64,000 bases of DNA from Gymnothorax reevesii (lineage: Eukaryota > Chordata > Actinopteri > Anguilliformes > Muraenidae): NCBI GenBank assembly GCA_029721435.1, contig CM056573.1:122661447-122725446 (forward strand), read 5' to 3'. A program made the position numbers and the translations under genes. The notes beneath the pieces are model-generated. The model saw only the letters and a program-made list of their open reading frames with translations. It searched no databases and was not told the DNA's origin. Shown one piece after another: positions 10,229 through 21,340 of the stretch. How positions within the stretch are numbered: the first letter of the stretch is position 1; each line of letters opens with the position of its first letter.

Positions 10229-13200
10229 CTACATTTTCCGGAGGTCCTCTCCTTTGGAGGCAATCAGCTCATCGAGCCTCTTTATTTCAGTCATTTTTTC
10301 TTTATGGCTCCGCCTGAATGCATTCGATTTTGAAATGAGCTCGGCCATCTTACTTCCTTGGGCCAACTCAGAGAAGCGGTCAGCATCTAACATTAAGCCA
10401 TTAGCAACTTCTTGCACTGTGATTTTTGTGTTCTTCAGCTGCTCCAGGTCATCTTCAGCAGCCTTTCTTTTCAGTGTCTGGGCCTCAGATTCTTTTTTCT
10501 TGCGCTGTGTCTCCAGATGCATTCTGTAGCGGCCTCTTGCGGACGAGACGGAATTGAGGAGCTCCTGGGTGAGGGGGAATTTTGAGACGCCTCCGTGGCT
10601 TGACACAAAGTCGCACACAATTCTGTGTGCTACGAGTGTGTCCTCTCTGATGTTGCACGTCTCCACCTCTTTGTTGACGGAGAATCCCCTCTCAACTGTG
10701 GCCTGTCCATGCGATAAAACCAGAAGCTTTTGCATGACTGCCCACAGTTCTGGAAACGGACTGCTGACATGCTGATGGAGAAATGCATCTATTCTTGACT
10801 GCAAGGGCTTGAAGGCCAAGAAGGCTGGTTCCCCTCTCACTTTTGACAACAGTTGTGCGAACTGTTGGATGATTAGATCACCTTAAGAAGAATTACAAAA
10901 AAAAAAAATTAAAACATAAAAGTGGATGTTTTTCCATACAATCAACAATGTGACTATGATTAGAAACTGTTGCATACATTATTGAACTGACAATCTCACT
11001 ATATTTGTAATGTGTTTTATGTTACATGTTTATATTGAGTAATGTGCGTCACTTTTTGTTATAATTTTGGATTGCATAGCCACTTTAAAGGCAGTTAAAA
11101 TCTGAAAGCTACAGGATTCCACTTGCATTCAATACATGAGCCAGAGGCCCAAAAAGTAGCATGTCCCTATCACTCACTACACTATAGCAAGACCATTACC
11201 AGCAGAAACACCTCCATCCAGTCGCTTGTCCTGCAGGAACTGCTTCACCAGCACCTTCATTTGTGTCTGACACAAATCTGGACACGAGTACATGCGAGCT
11301 GGATTCAGGCACCTCATTTGTCTCACAGTTGTGTACTTCAAAGGACTCTTCTCCTGAATCTTCTTCACTATTCTGATAAGACCCTCCATGCATTCTTTCC
11401 TGAACTGTAGGACTGACAGCTCTCCTGTGGTCTTGCTCTGCTTCTGAAGTTCCTATGAATGAATATACAGGGACTAGCTGCAGTGAAGTGAAAGAATTCT
11501 CCCTCTACTTTCCAACTCGGTTACAGAGAACCCCTAAATTAACACTCAAATACCAGCTTTTCAGATGTTATGAAAATAAAGACTTACTCCCGTGCCCTGA
11601 AAAATATCCCACAACACAACTGCCCATATTCACGGGTTCATACAGACAGGGTAAAGCTATATTATAGAATCTTGAAGATACCATCTGACAAATCTATTCA
11701 ATTTCCAGATTAATTTGCGCTTCTTTCTTATGTCAGCCGTTCTGAACCCTACATATATAAAAATAAACAAACCTTTATGGCGTTCTCGGCCCCAATTCCA
11801 ATATCCACTGCTTTTACAGGCACCTGGGATGACTTCTCGCTCACATCCATTCGGACCAAATGCTGATGGGTGGCATCATGGAGGAGGTCCCCTTTGATGA
11901 ATCGCCTTAGCAGACTCTGTAAAAAGACAAACAAAAAAACAACAACAAAAAAAGTGTTACTGTAGCACAAAACCTTTGTTTTACAGGAAATAAGTCCTAG
12001 TGATGAAACAGTGTTTAATATAAAACTCAGTAGATAATTAAACCAATATAAAACTTCAGCTGTAGTTAATTGTCCAAAGGTTTTGAAAACCAGACCAATA
12101 TTGCTGCCACTTCGGTGCACCCACTTTTTCCTACTGTACTGTAACTGAGAAGAGAAAATCTTACCTTTAGCAGTTCAGCCAGGTGATCTCCAATGAAAGG
12201 CAGCACTGGCGCATCAGTCTGAAATGTAGTGAGGAAAGGTGAAACACTCCGGGACACTGCCATAAAAAAATGCAGCTTGGCCATGATCAGGGGGTCCTTG
12301 GCTGCTGCCTCAATGGTGTCGAAAGAGGAGGTTCCAGGATTTGGGAGTAGCTTCTTCGAAACAGCATCAACATAGTGGAGAATATTGGGCCAGATGAGAA
12401 TGGCTCTTTCCACCACCGGGAGATTTTCTACCCAACGATGCCCACATAATGGTAAGGCGAAGATGTTTGACTTGGTCAGGTTACAGTAATCCTCTCGTCT
12501 TGCCGGTACGTTGAGGAATATTGTGTGCAGCGCTCTCAGTAGCTTTTCCATATTCCAGACTGTGAAGCCACATTTCACTGCGTTGTGCACAGTATGAAGG
12601 CCGCAACTGCCAACTATGATCATTTGGGCCCCCCCAAACTGCTCTGCGTGTTCCTGCTGAAGTATCTCAAAAAAACGCCAATTTACATTTGGTCCATCCA
12701 TGGACACGGACAACAGCTTCCTCATATCGAGTTCCTTCATACACTCCTGCAAGACATAATAACAATAAAAATTAATATTATTTTTCTTTTTAATATTTGT
12801 TTTTCTTTATTTTCTATATTCTGTTATTTCTAAATGTGTTAGAAAATGGGTGACACATGAGATTAATAAGCCTAACCATCATGGGAATCAAAAGCAGCCC
12901 CAGAAAAATGCATCTTACATTATTTTTGTAAAGCAACTTTAGAATGACATTTTCAATACAAATATTTATCTTAAGGGGACCTAGGCTAGCTAGGTGTTAA
13001 GGTTGACGATCACATCAAGCTGGCCACCAAGTTACTAGTAAAATTGGTATGTGATCGTCAAGCTGGTCACCTTAACTTGGGAAATCCCTGCAATAGGCAG
13101 TGAATAGGCTGTGACCGTCACAAGTCCGCTACTACAGCTTGCCATTTTGTCCGTGACGCAAAAAAAGACAAGACAGTGAGTCAAGTGAAATACACCCGGC

Positions 13201-14212
13201 GGAGACGGGGCGTCAGCGAAGCGCCAAGTCCACAAAGAAACATCGAGGACGGTAGTTGGAATGGTAAACTACTAGCACACAACCAAACCTTGCTGGTTTA
13301 TTCACCTGTGATCTTGCCAAGTCATTCAAAAAGCAAGTGAAACTTGACTAACATGGCTAACCAGAGACTGTCAATTGAGGCTAAATCTAAGTTAGACTCG
13401 AAGTTAAAAAATGGTGAAATTCACATTCATTCGAAATGCAAACCGTGCAGAAATACATTATTGCATCTAATACATTTTAATCGGAGAAATACAAATAGGC
13501 AACTTACCTTGAAATTTTCAAGCAGGTCTACCGCCTTCGCGTGGCCCATAAACTGCGACCTGAAGTATCTTGACGTGACTTGGTCGCCGATCCAGTACCT
13601 CACATGTAAGTCCAACTGTTTGGACTTGGTGGTCTTGTTGAGGCTTTCGTCGAACATAACGACGAAGGCATCTGAGCCGTTCACTTGTTTCGTAATTTCT
13701 CCGGTGATGAACGGTACAAGTCCAAATTTTGTTATGTAGGCTGTTTTGTTACTGCCGCATGAAAATGTGGCGGCTACACTCGAGTCAGGGAACATGAGTC
13801 GAAACAGGTCACCGACGGACTCATTTGAAGCATACAAATGGTGGTCAGCTATGGTCTTTAAGATCCACAATACCTCTGCTTGCAGGGTTTTCATTCTATC
13901 GACAAACGGACGCATTCCCAGTGCAGATGCAGTGGATGGATTCTCCATTTCGCCGGTTGTGGCAGTGGTCGAGCTGCTAGCCGGCTGAGTTGGCACACAG
14001 TACTGTGCTATTGCAGTCTGTTGACTCATAGATGCCATGAATTTATGTTTCCCGCTCTTCATATGGGACTCTAAGGCCCCAAGCCCCATCGTCCCCAGAG
14101 AAAAGGTCTTTTTGCATAGCTTACAGAAAGCATCTCGCTCATTTTCTACTGCTTTTAGCCAAAAGTATTTGGGATCGAGCAGCCATCTCCGATTAAACTT
14201 GCACTTCCCCAT
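10229..14212 (-). CDS. hAT-type transposase with N-terminal BED-like zinc finger (5 exons, 778 aa)
   Basis: Five exons on the minus strand: 14212-13508, 12746-12165, 11916-11773, 11452-11200 and 10881-10229. Every intron is GT-AG, phases are compatible, and the joined frame is open for 778 codons to TAG. The start is the ATG before GKCKFNRRW, because it sits just ahead of the zinc finger; an open extension of 47 codons exists upstream. Residues C30, C33, H50 and H56 form a BED-like finger for DNA binding. Candidate RNase H-fold acids are D188 (MFDESLN), D252 (SMDGPN) and E625 (ATVERGFS). The hAT-specific C-x2-H lies at 283-286 (CGLH), and the C-terminal dimerisation region is around E625. A Lys/Glu-rich coiled-coil-like tail ends the protein. 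In this family the enzyme cuts and pastes the element between its terminal repeats. Lack of breaks suggests a young copy or selection on the protein. Confidence 0.8.
13004..13062. repeat. Perfect 13-bp inverted repeat in hAT intron 1
   Basis: TTGACGATCACAT at 13004-13016 is the exact reverse complement of 13050-13062. The loop is 33 bp. It lies in the first intron of the transposase gene. Confidence 0.7.
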
Positions 14213-14650
14213 GCTAAACTCCTTGCTTCCAAATGATGGCGCGCGCAAGGTGCTTCCCCTTTTGTTTGCAGTGCAACGTATCATGAACGTTCTGTACGTC
14301 ATCTTAGTTATGTATTTTAAAAAAGGGCCTAATAATAATAAAAACTTTTTCATGGATACAATATAGGTTGCACTGATATGTTTTTACAAATTAAGACATC
14401 AGTGAAAAACATTTCAGACTTACAACAGCTAATTTAATACTTTTAATCCCTTTAATGCTGGAAAACGAAATTCAATGCCTTTTTAATACTTTTAATATGC
14501 CGCGGGTACCATGAAAAAACAGAGTCCAATGGGCGAAATCCAGAGTCATACACAGGGCACCAATCACAAAAATTGTAGTCAGACAGAAGAGGTCAAAAAA
14601 ACAAGAATGCGGCAAAAGTACAGGGAATGAGAAAAGCTCGGTGTCAAGGG

Positions 14651-16325
14651 CAGTGGCGGCCCGTGACAAAAATTACAGAAGAAGCCAGAATGAACAACGA
14701 ATTTAATTCAGTGTTTACGTGTTATTTTCATACAAACAAATTAGCCTACCGTTACAGTACCTTTATTCTACCGACTTCTCATTCATTTTAGTGATAAAAA
14801 AAGAGGTTAAAAAAGAGGACCGCATGTGTGAGAGAGTTAAAGCGCGAGGGAGAGCTGTGGATGCGCGCTTCGGGCTGTGCGCGTGCTCATGGCTCTGGCA
14901 CACTGTAGTATGTGATCAGTTAGAGGGAGCCCATGCAAAGCTGGTAAAGGTCTCATAGCTTTATTACAGCAGAAAGCTAAACACATAGTGATCAGACGGC
15001 AATTATGACAAGATCTAGATATAACAAAAAAATTTTAGCCATTGCTTTCACAGACAGTATTAACGAAGTTCCGTTCTCTGGACAATGCTTATCTCTGATT
15101 CATATTTAATTAATTAGCAACAAAAGCATTTGCAAGATAGCCGTGGAATATTGTGCAGAAACACAGGCAAACCCCTTCCACCAACATTAGAAGTAATAAT
15201 CTCATATGTGGCAGCCTCGCAACTGAAATTAACAAATCACAAGGATGCCCAATATTCATACATCCAAAAACACATTCAACAAAAATGCACAACCCTTGCG
15301 CAACATCTGAATTACATAAACTAAATATAAAACACATAGTTACAAAAGTTTATATAAAAATTGATATCAACCGTGCTCCAGCACTATCAACGATAAACCT
15401 TACAGCTGTCAGCTGATAGTGCAGCTGATGACAGCGGACCTAAATGCAGTCTCGGTAAGGATTGAGAGTATAAAAAAACAGTACAGCTTAGCCATCACGC
15501 TCTGAAATCCACTTGACACGACAAGAATAATAAAGAATAAAACACCACATTTTATGCATCACATAAGAAAAATGTGACAACAACCCAGTCATCAGAAAGG
15601 CCACAGCGGGCCATAGGAGACATGGCCAGCAGAAAAGCCGGTTAAGCTTGGCACTTCCTGTTAGCCACTCGTTTCAGGCATAGTTAGCTTCACAAAAAAA
15701 GCGAACTTTTCCATCAGCTCTCCCCTCAGTTAAATTGAGCTTTGGAGTCGGCCTCCCGTCCTGCTTGACTTTTAGTTGAACCTCAAAGGGAAGTTTTGTG
15801 AAGTAATTTTTTACAAGACACTCAAGGTCCCTGTCACCATCCATTCTCTGACTAAATGGCTATACTTTCTGTGTGGGCTGGCTGGTGCCTGGCGGGACAG
15901 TTGAATCAGTGTGTGTATTTTCCATAACAGTTTGTGATTGGTGGGAAGCCAGATCTGATCTGGCCTCCCTCATATTTTTTTTAATGATGCATCGACCATT
16001 AAGCGATGAGCCCTGCTTCAATCTGATTGGCTAATACGGGCTGTTTTTTTTTCGAAGGGAGGCCAAGTGAAGCTGGCCTCCAAGCTGACATACAGGGCGG
16101 AGGGCATGAGACACGAGGTGTAAGACACAATGAGAGCTTGACAGGAGGGGCGCTGTTTTGCTACTCACGCTCAGCCAAAGCAGAATTGCGCTGATGTAGT
16201 GTTTTGACAAGGAAATGACAACAATATAAAATACATTGTGGTGAACCTTATTTATATTTTTTCTTTCTTGCAATAATTTTTGGGGAAGCCAGGCTTCCCT
16301 TGGCCTCCGTGAAAAACCGCCACTG
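14651..16325. mobile_element. Non-autonomous hAT element
   Basis: The ends are CAGTGGCGG and CCGCCACTG, an exact 9-bp inverted repeat. Flanks are GTCAAGGG (14643-14650) and GTCTAGGG (16326-16333), an 8-bp duplication with one mismatch. The 1675-bp interior has no transposase frame. Internal words such as gaggcca/tggcctcc occur in both orientations near the right end. Confidence 0.85.
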
Positions 16326-16439
16326 GTCTAGGGCGGTCCAGTCAGATAAATCACAATGAAATAAGGCGAAAGAAGTGTAGCACAGGTAACACGGAATAAC
16401 GATCGGACAAGGAAGTGAATCAAACAGGCATCTAATATA

Positions 16440-18062
16440 CAGGTGCTGGTCAACGAATTAGAATAATTTGAAATAGTGCAATCGTTAAATATTTTAAGGC
16501 ATTTTTTGTGCAGAAAGCAAATCAGGTGTTCACCGCGCATGTCCTACTTGTTAGAGTAATCACAGAACTTGCTACCTGTAAAAAATTTTCTCAGCTGAGC
16601 TTTCCAAAAGGCCCATTTAGGCCATTTAACTGTGACACTGTTGTTTCATTGAATTAGAATAATACTTTAATCATTTCATTGAATTACAATAAGTGCTCGA
16701 ATTTTTGTTTTCTGTGAAGAGTGTTCACTGTGCAGCATAAAGTCAGGGTTGAGTAGAATTTCTAAGTTGTAAAATCAATCATGGGTAAGCAGCGCGACCT
16801 CTCAACCGGAATAGTGGCTCAAATTCAAGCCCTTCGCTAACAAGGCTTGATCCAAACTAAAATTGCGGAGCAGCTCGGCATCAGCCAGTCTTCCGTCTGC
16901 AAATCTCTCAAGAAAGACTGCAGCAAGCGCACCAATTGTTCTGGCGTCCGAAAAACTTCTGCTCGCGACAACAAAGAGCTGAGAAAGATCACAGTCAGCA
17001 ACTGGTTTTAGTCCACTTCCAAGCTCAGCGACTTGTGGAACGAGCAGACCGGCGCTAACGTCTCGAGATCAACCACTTACCGTCGTCTGCGTGAACTCGG
17101 CTTCAAATCTCGCGTTCCAGCAGTAAAAACGATGCTGAACAAGAAACAAATGGAGAAACGGCTGAAGTGGGCCAAAGAACACGGCGAGTGGACTGCTGAA
17201 GACTGGCAGAAAGTGGTCTTCAGTGACGAATCACGCTTTTGCATCTCCTTCGGTGACCAAGGTCCTCGTGTCTGGTGCCGTGGTGGCGAAACCTACAACC
17301 ACGAGTGCGTGAAAAGTTTCCCCAGAGCGTTATGGTCTGGGGATGCGTGTCCGCTCGGGGTGTATGGAAACTCTGCTTCCTCAAGAAGACTGTCAATGCT
17401 GCCGTATACCAAGATGTTCTGGAAACGTTCCTGATTCCGACTGTTGAGGAACATTTCGGCGAAGAAGACCTCATATTTCAACAGGATCTTGCACCGGCTC
17501 ATGTGGCTCAAGTCGACCAAAGATTGGTTCACAGAAAAACAGCTTGAAGTTTTGGCTTGGCCGGCCAACTCGCCTGACCTCAATGTCATTGAAAACCTTT
17601 GGGCCATCGTCAAGCGGAAAATTCATGACAGAAAGCCAACTACGCTGGACCAACTGAAGCAGAACATCGCCACTGCCTGGGAAGCAGTGAGCGCGGAAAC
17701 TTGTGACAAGCTGGTCAAATCGATGCTGTGGAGACTTCAGGCAGTCATACAAGCCAAGGGGGCAGCCACAAAATACTGAGAAAGTGATGATTCTAATTAT
17801 AATGAAAATTATTCTAATTCAGTGAAACGGTTTCTCCATTATTCTAATTCAATAAAACAATAGAGTCACAGTTAAATGGCCTAAATGGGCCTTTTGGAAA
17901 GCTCAGCTGAGCAAATTTTTTACAGGTAGCAAGTTCTGTGATTACTCTAACAAGTAGGACAGGCGCAGTGAACACCTGATTTGCTTTCTGCACAAAAAAT
18001 GCATTAAAAAAATGTTATGATTGCACTATTTCAAATTATTCTAATTCGTTGACCAGCACCTG
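16440..18062 (+). mobile_element. Tc1-like element with about 220-bp inverted repeats, copy 1 (family D)
   Basis: Both ends begin CAGGTGCTGGTCAACGAATT on their own strands and stay alike for about 220 bp. TA duplications are at 16438-16439 and 18063-18064. Length is 1623 bp. It carries a broken transposase. A second copy of almost the same length lies in the opposite orientation at 39028-40657. Confidence 0.95.
16781..17779 (+). pseudogene. Tc1-like DD34E transposase pseudogene
   Basis: It starts at ATG 16781 (MGKQRDLSTG) and ends TKY-stop at 17779. The order of parts is two HTH domains at about 16790-17110, first Asp in VVFSDESRF near 17215-17240, second Asp in FQQDLAPAH near 17475-17500, and Glu in SPDLNVIENLW near 17570-17605. 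The last two acids are about 34 residues apart, as in DD34E enzymes. It is broken by a TAA at about 16838, a TAG at about 17009, and frameshifts near 17315 and 17505. The usual Asn after the second Asp is Leu. It cannot make active enzyme. Confidence 0.9.
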
Positions 18063-18337
18063 TACATATCCGGGTGAACACATGATCAGGGAACACAAGT
18101 GCAATCAATGGAACAATAATCATGGAGTGACACATTAGGAATAAACTAATCACATGAATTTGGCTGAAGCCAAAATGCAGACAGGGATAACAAGAAAAAC
18201 CTATGGACAGACAAACAGCTCCAGTCACTGAGTACTTAAAGTGCATAGTTTAGAGATTGGAAAGCACAAAGCATTTGTGGAGACCCACAGAAAATCGCAG
18301 CAGAGATAATAGGGAAAGGCAAGGAGGCGGAGACTAG

Positions 18338-19353
18338 GGCTGCGTTCCAATCCGAAATAAGATACTCCCTTCACTTCTTCCCTCCACTCGAGTGAGCCCT
18401 CCGAATGACGTAGCAGGCGAGTAAGCCCTTCCCGAGCGAGGGAGGGCAATAGAGGGGACTTAGGGGGAGGGTTGTGGGAAATCGGACTGGAACGACCCTT
18501 TTTTTCCGTACTTATACAGTTGTCAACAAGCCAGCGGGAAGTTTGCGTTGCCATGGAGCCTAGTGAGTTAGTTGCCTGTACGTTCCATAGATATATCTAT
18601 GTGTACGTTCTACCTTTTACAGTTCAGGCGGAAGCGTATCGCGTGTTCGTGGCAAGTAGAAGACAGCGAGCTCGTTTGACTGCTGCGGCATTTGTGACTG
18701 TTTTATGGGAAAATAAAGCGGCTTTCACCCCGGACGCGAATTTTTCGCACGACAGATTGCATGATCAGTGCGATGGATGCAATTGCGTGCATTCGCGTCT
18801 TTGCATTTGAATGTAATCTGTCGCGCGAAAAATTCGTTTCGCGTCCAGTGTGAAAGCGGCTTTTAGCTCCGCAACAGTCCTCACGGATGCTATAGGCTAG
18901 CTACAGCAAAAATGAACGTAAAGTCTCAAATGCTTAAAAATAATGCGAAACCGATGCCCCTCACCCCCAAACTTCGCTATTTGCATATAACTATGTCATA
19001 GATTTCACACTACTCGAACAGAATTCTTAAATTGTATGTTAATTTTCCTACCACAAATCGTCCTTTTGCCATCTGAAATAAATGGCGGACGTGAAATTTT
19101 GACCGAGGGAGAATGAGCAAGGCATTCTGGGCGATATCAAAGCTTGGAGGGATGTTCGTTGTTGGCTTCGTTTGAGGGAGGATAATCAAGGGCTTGAGCA
19201 AATGAAAATGCGCCCTTCCCTCCGCAAAATTGAATTGTAACGACCCTACAAGTGGCAGCCATCTTACATCCGGGATTTTTTGGGAATTCCCCCCTCGATT
19301 GGAGGGCGAGTGAACACTACGAAGCAAGCATTTTTTCGGATTGGAACGCAGCC
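18338..19353. mobile_element. Non-autonomous Harbinger-like element
   Basis: The ends GGCTGCGTTCCAATCCGAAA and its reverse complement are nearly perfect. Flanks are TAG at 18335-18337 and TAG at 19354-19356, a 3-bp duplication as expected for the PIF/Harbinger superfamily. No transposase frame is present. It hosts a small MITE at 18715-18864. Confidence 0.75.
18715..18864. mobile_element. Small MITE (TIR AAAGCSGCTTTCAC)
   Basis: Inverted ends aaagcggctttcac and its complement are followed on both sides by the cGGACGCGAA / TTCG-GCGTCC words. Length is about 150 bp. A longer relative is at 42322-43126. Confidence 0.7.
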
Positions 19354-19498
19354 TAGATAGGGCGACTGCTGAGAGATCGTTAGTCAAGTAGCAAGTGCTG
19401 CTGTACAATCCTGAGTGCTTGTTACTAAGTTAGTCTAAATATACAGGGTTAGAGTTGGTTAGTAATTAGCAAAAATAATAAACTGTTAGGCCCGTATT

Positions 19499-20862
19499 CA
19501 GAAACGACACTCACACTAATTGAGTGTGAGTGAGTTCTAACACTTAGTGTCAAGTTATACTAAAAGAGTCAGAGGTTGCCCTGACACTCATTTGCTTTCA
19601 GAGACCTCACTCACACTGAAATTAGTATGCCCATCTGTGTGAAGGTTGAGTGCTGGGAACACCTCCCTTGAGCTGCACTAACTTGCGCCGGAATTTCGTT
19701 GTCAGGGCTTTCAGGTGGTTACAAACATTAGAAACTCTGGATCATTTACCGCCATGTGCTCGACGCAATCGCAACAACGCAAATCTTAACTTTAATGATG
19801 ATAACAAAGCCGTTAACTTACTAACTGACCTCCAGGTTTCAGACGTTACGGACTGCACTGTGGTGAACTCGAGGTTAGCATTTGTGTTCCCACCAGTGGC
19901 TACTGGTGAACTGGCAATAGGGGAGGCTCAAAGCCATCCCTTAAAAATAATGATTGGACATGACCTGTTTTCAATCATTTAGTTAAATTTTATTTACTTG
20001 AACTCCAAAAATCCTAATGATTATCATGTGTCGTAAGTTCTACTTGTTAAGTTGTGAACTGGTGATAGCTTGACCACAGTTAGAAAGAGCACTGATAATT
20101 ATTGCCCTGTTTTCAATACATTTAAATGGCCATTGCAGAAACTCCGAAAACTCTCAACATTATCAGGTGTGGTCAGGTTTCATAAATGACGCATATCTGT
20201 CAACTGTCACACATTCGGATTTCTCGCGCTTTTCTTTACTGATGGGTTGGAAAATTCTGCACTCAGCGGCTCGTGGGGCGCGTGCGGATTGGTCTGCGAG
20301 GATCATGTAGCTGTAAGTCACGAGAATCTATTATTTTCTACATTCTTTACCGCTGAATGTAGAAGGAAATTTCCGGCACGTTTCACAGCTTGTTGCTTAG
20401 TGAGCCTCGCGCGCTGTCCTGCGCCTTTTGTGAGCCACTCGACCGCAGAATTTATGAAGACGCTGATATTCACGTCATCATTAATGTGTGAAAGAAACGC
20501 CTCAATTTTGTGAAGTAATGTATAACAACGCTATTAAAATACATTTCATTGTCGTTTTACCAATTAGTCAGAGAAATTTTCTAATCAAAAAAAGTTAACC
20601 GCGACAGGTTTAGGTCATTCAGCACTGAAAGGTGAGAACTGAGCGTACCTTTACAGCAGCCGACGCACCGCCTATTATACCCAGTGCCCACTACTGCCAC
20701 TTATGCTTGAGTGGCGTTTGTGAATATCACCTGGCGAGGAGTGGGACCGCCCTCTCGGTTAGTGGTGGGTCAATCTCTCTCTCACACTCCAGTTACATTT
20801 CAATTGTACTCACTATATGGTGAGTCGAGGGTGAGTGTGAGTGTCGTTTCTGAATACGGGCC
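19499..20862. mobile_element. Non-autonomous element with GGCCCGTATTCAGAAACGAC ends
   Basis: A 29-bp perfect inverted repeat (including the flanking A/T-less core ggcccgtattcagaaacgacactcacac) bounds 1364 bp. Flanks are TTA (19496-19498) and TGA (20863-20865), a 3-bp duplication with one mismatch, so Harbinger-like is likely. Open frames inside (for example 19650-19982) show no domain I recognise. Confidence 0.75.
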
Positions 20863-21340
20863 TGAGTCTGTGTTAGTAAGATAGTAAAAGTGAGGGAAAG
20901 GAAGAACACGAGATAAAGAAAGAAGATTGAAACCCAGAAGCCAATAAATCACCCGAATGAGTGGCACGCTAGACAAGGGACTGTGAGCAAAGATACACTC
21001 ATGACAAGACGGGGGAAAGACGAAGTGCAAGGCATGGAAAAATAAACATGACATAAAAACTATGAAACATGGCTATGAACTGAAAACATGGCTAAGAGAC
21101 TAAGACATGAACTAAAACATGAAAAATAATAAAACATGAAATCTAATTACCAATAATACAATACATGATCTAGGGATGGTCAGACGAAGCAGTGGTCACT
21201 AAAACACATGAGGCAATCTAAACATGGCGCAAGGCCAGGCACAGAACTTAAACTTGAGGCATGGGGCATGGGACATGGCAAAGACAGAAAACGCAGGATC
21301 ACAACACTGACAGAATATTCCAGTTCTAAATCCTGAATAT

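Larger units (their letters stand above)
9782..14513 (-). mobile_element. Complete-looking hAT-type DNA transposon
   Basis: The left end is CAGGGTCCCC (9782) and the right end is GGGTACCATG (ending 14513), imperfect inverted repeats close to the CAGGGTACCC ends of a common fish hAT family. Subterminal sequence on both sides is rich in TTTAAGACTT and TTAATACTTT words that are inverted relative to each other. Flanks are A-rich (tccaaaaa and aaaaaaca), so the 8-bp duplication is not clean. The 4.7-kb element contains an open five-exon transposase gene on the minus strand. Confidence 0.8.
14514..21340. repeat. Old LTR-like dispersed repeat, split by five insertions
   Basis: Segments 14514-14642, 16334-16437, 18065-18334, 19357-19495 and 20866-21340 read in order as one sequence. 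They align by eye with the contiguous block at 50231-51443; shared words include acctatg-acag-taaacagctcca, ggcggagactag, and an aatcacccRaa stretch. The composition (polypurine, CATGG and ACATGA words) resembles fish LTR sequence read on the reverse strand. I could not find matching ends or a target duplication, so the class is an inference. Confidence 0.5.

Noticed and set aside
10194..10775. Plus-strand open frames of 111 and 73 codons over the hAT last exon
   Set aside because: They are antisense shadows of the 206-codon minus-strand transposase exon, which has the hAT C-terminal motif.
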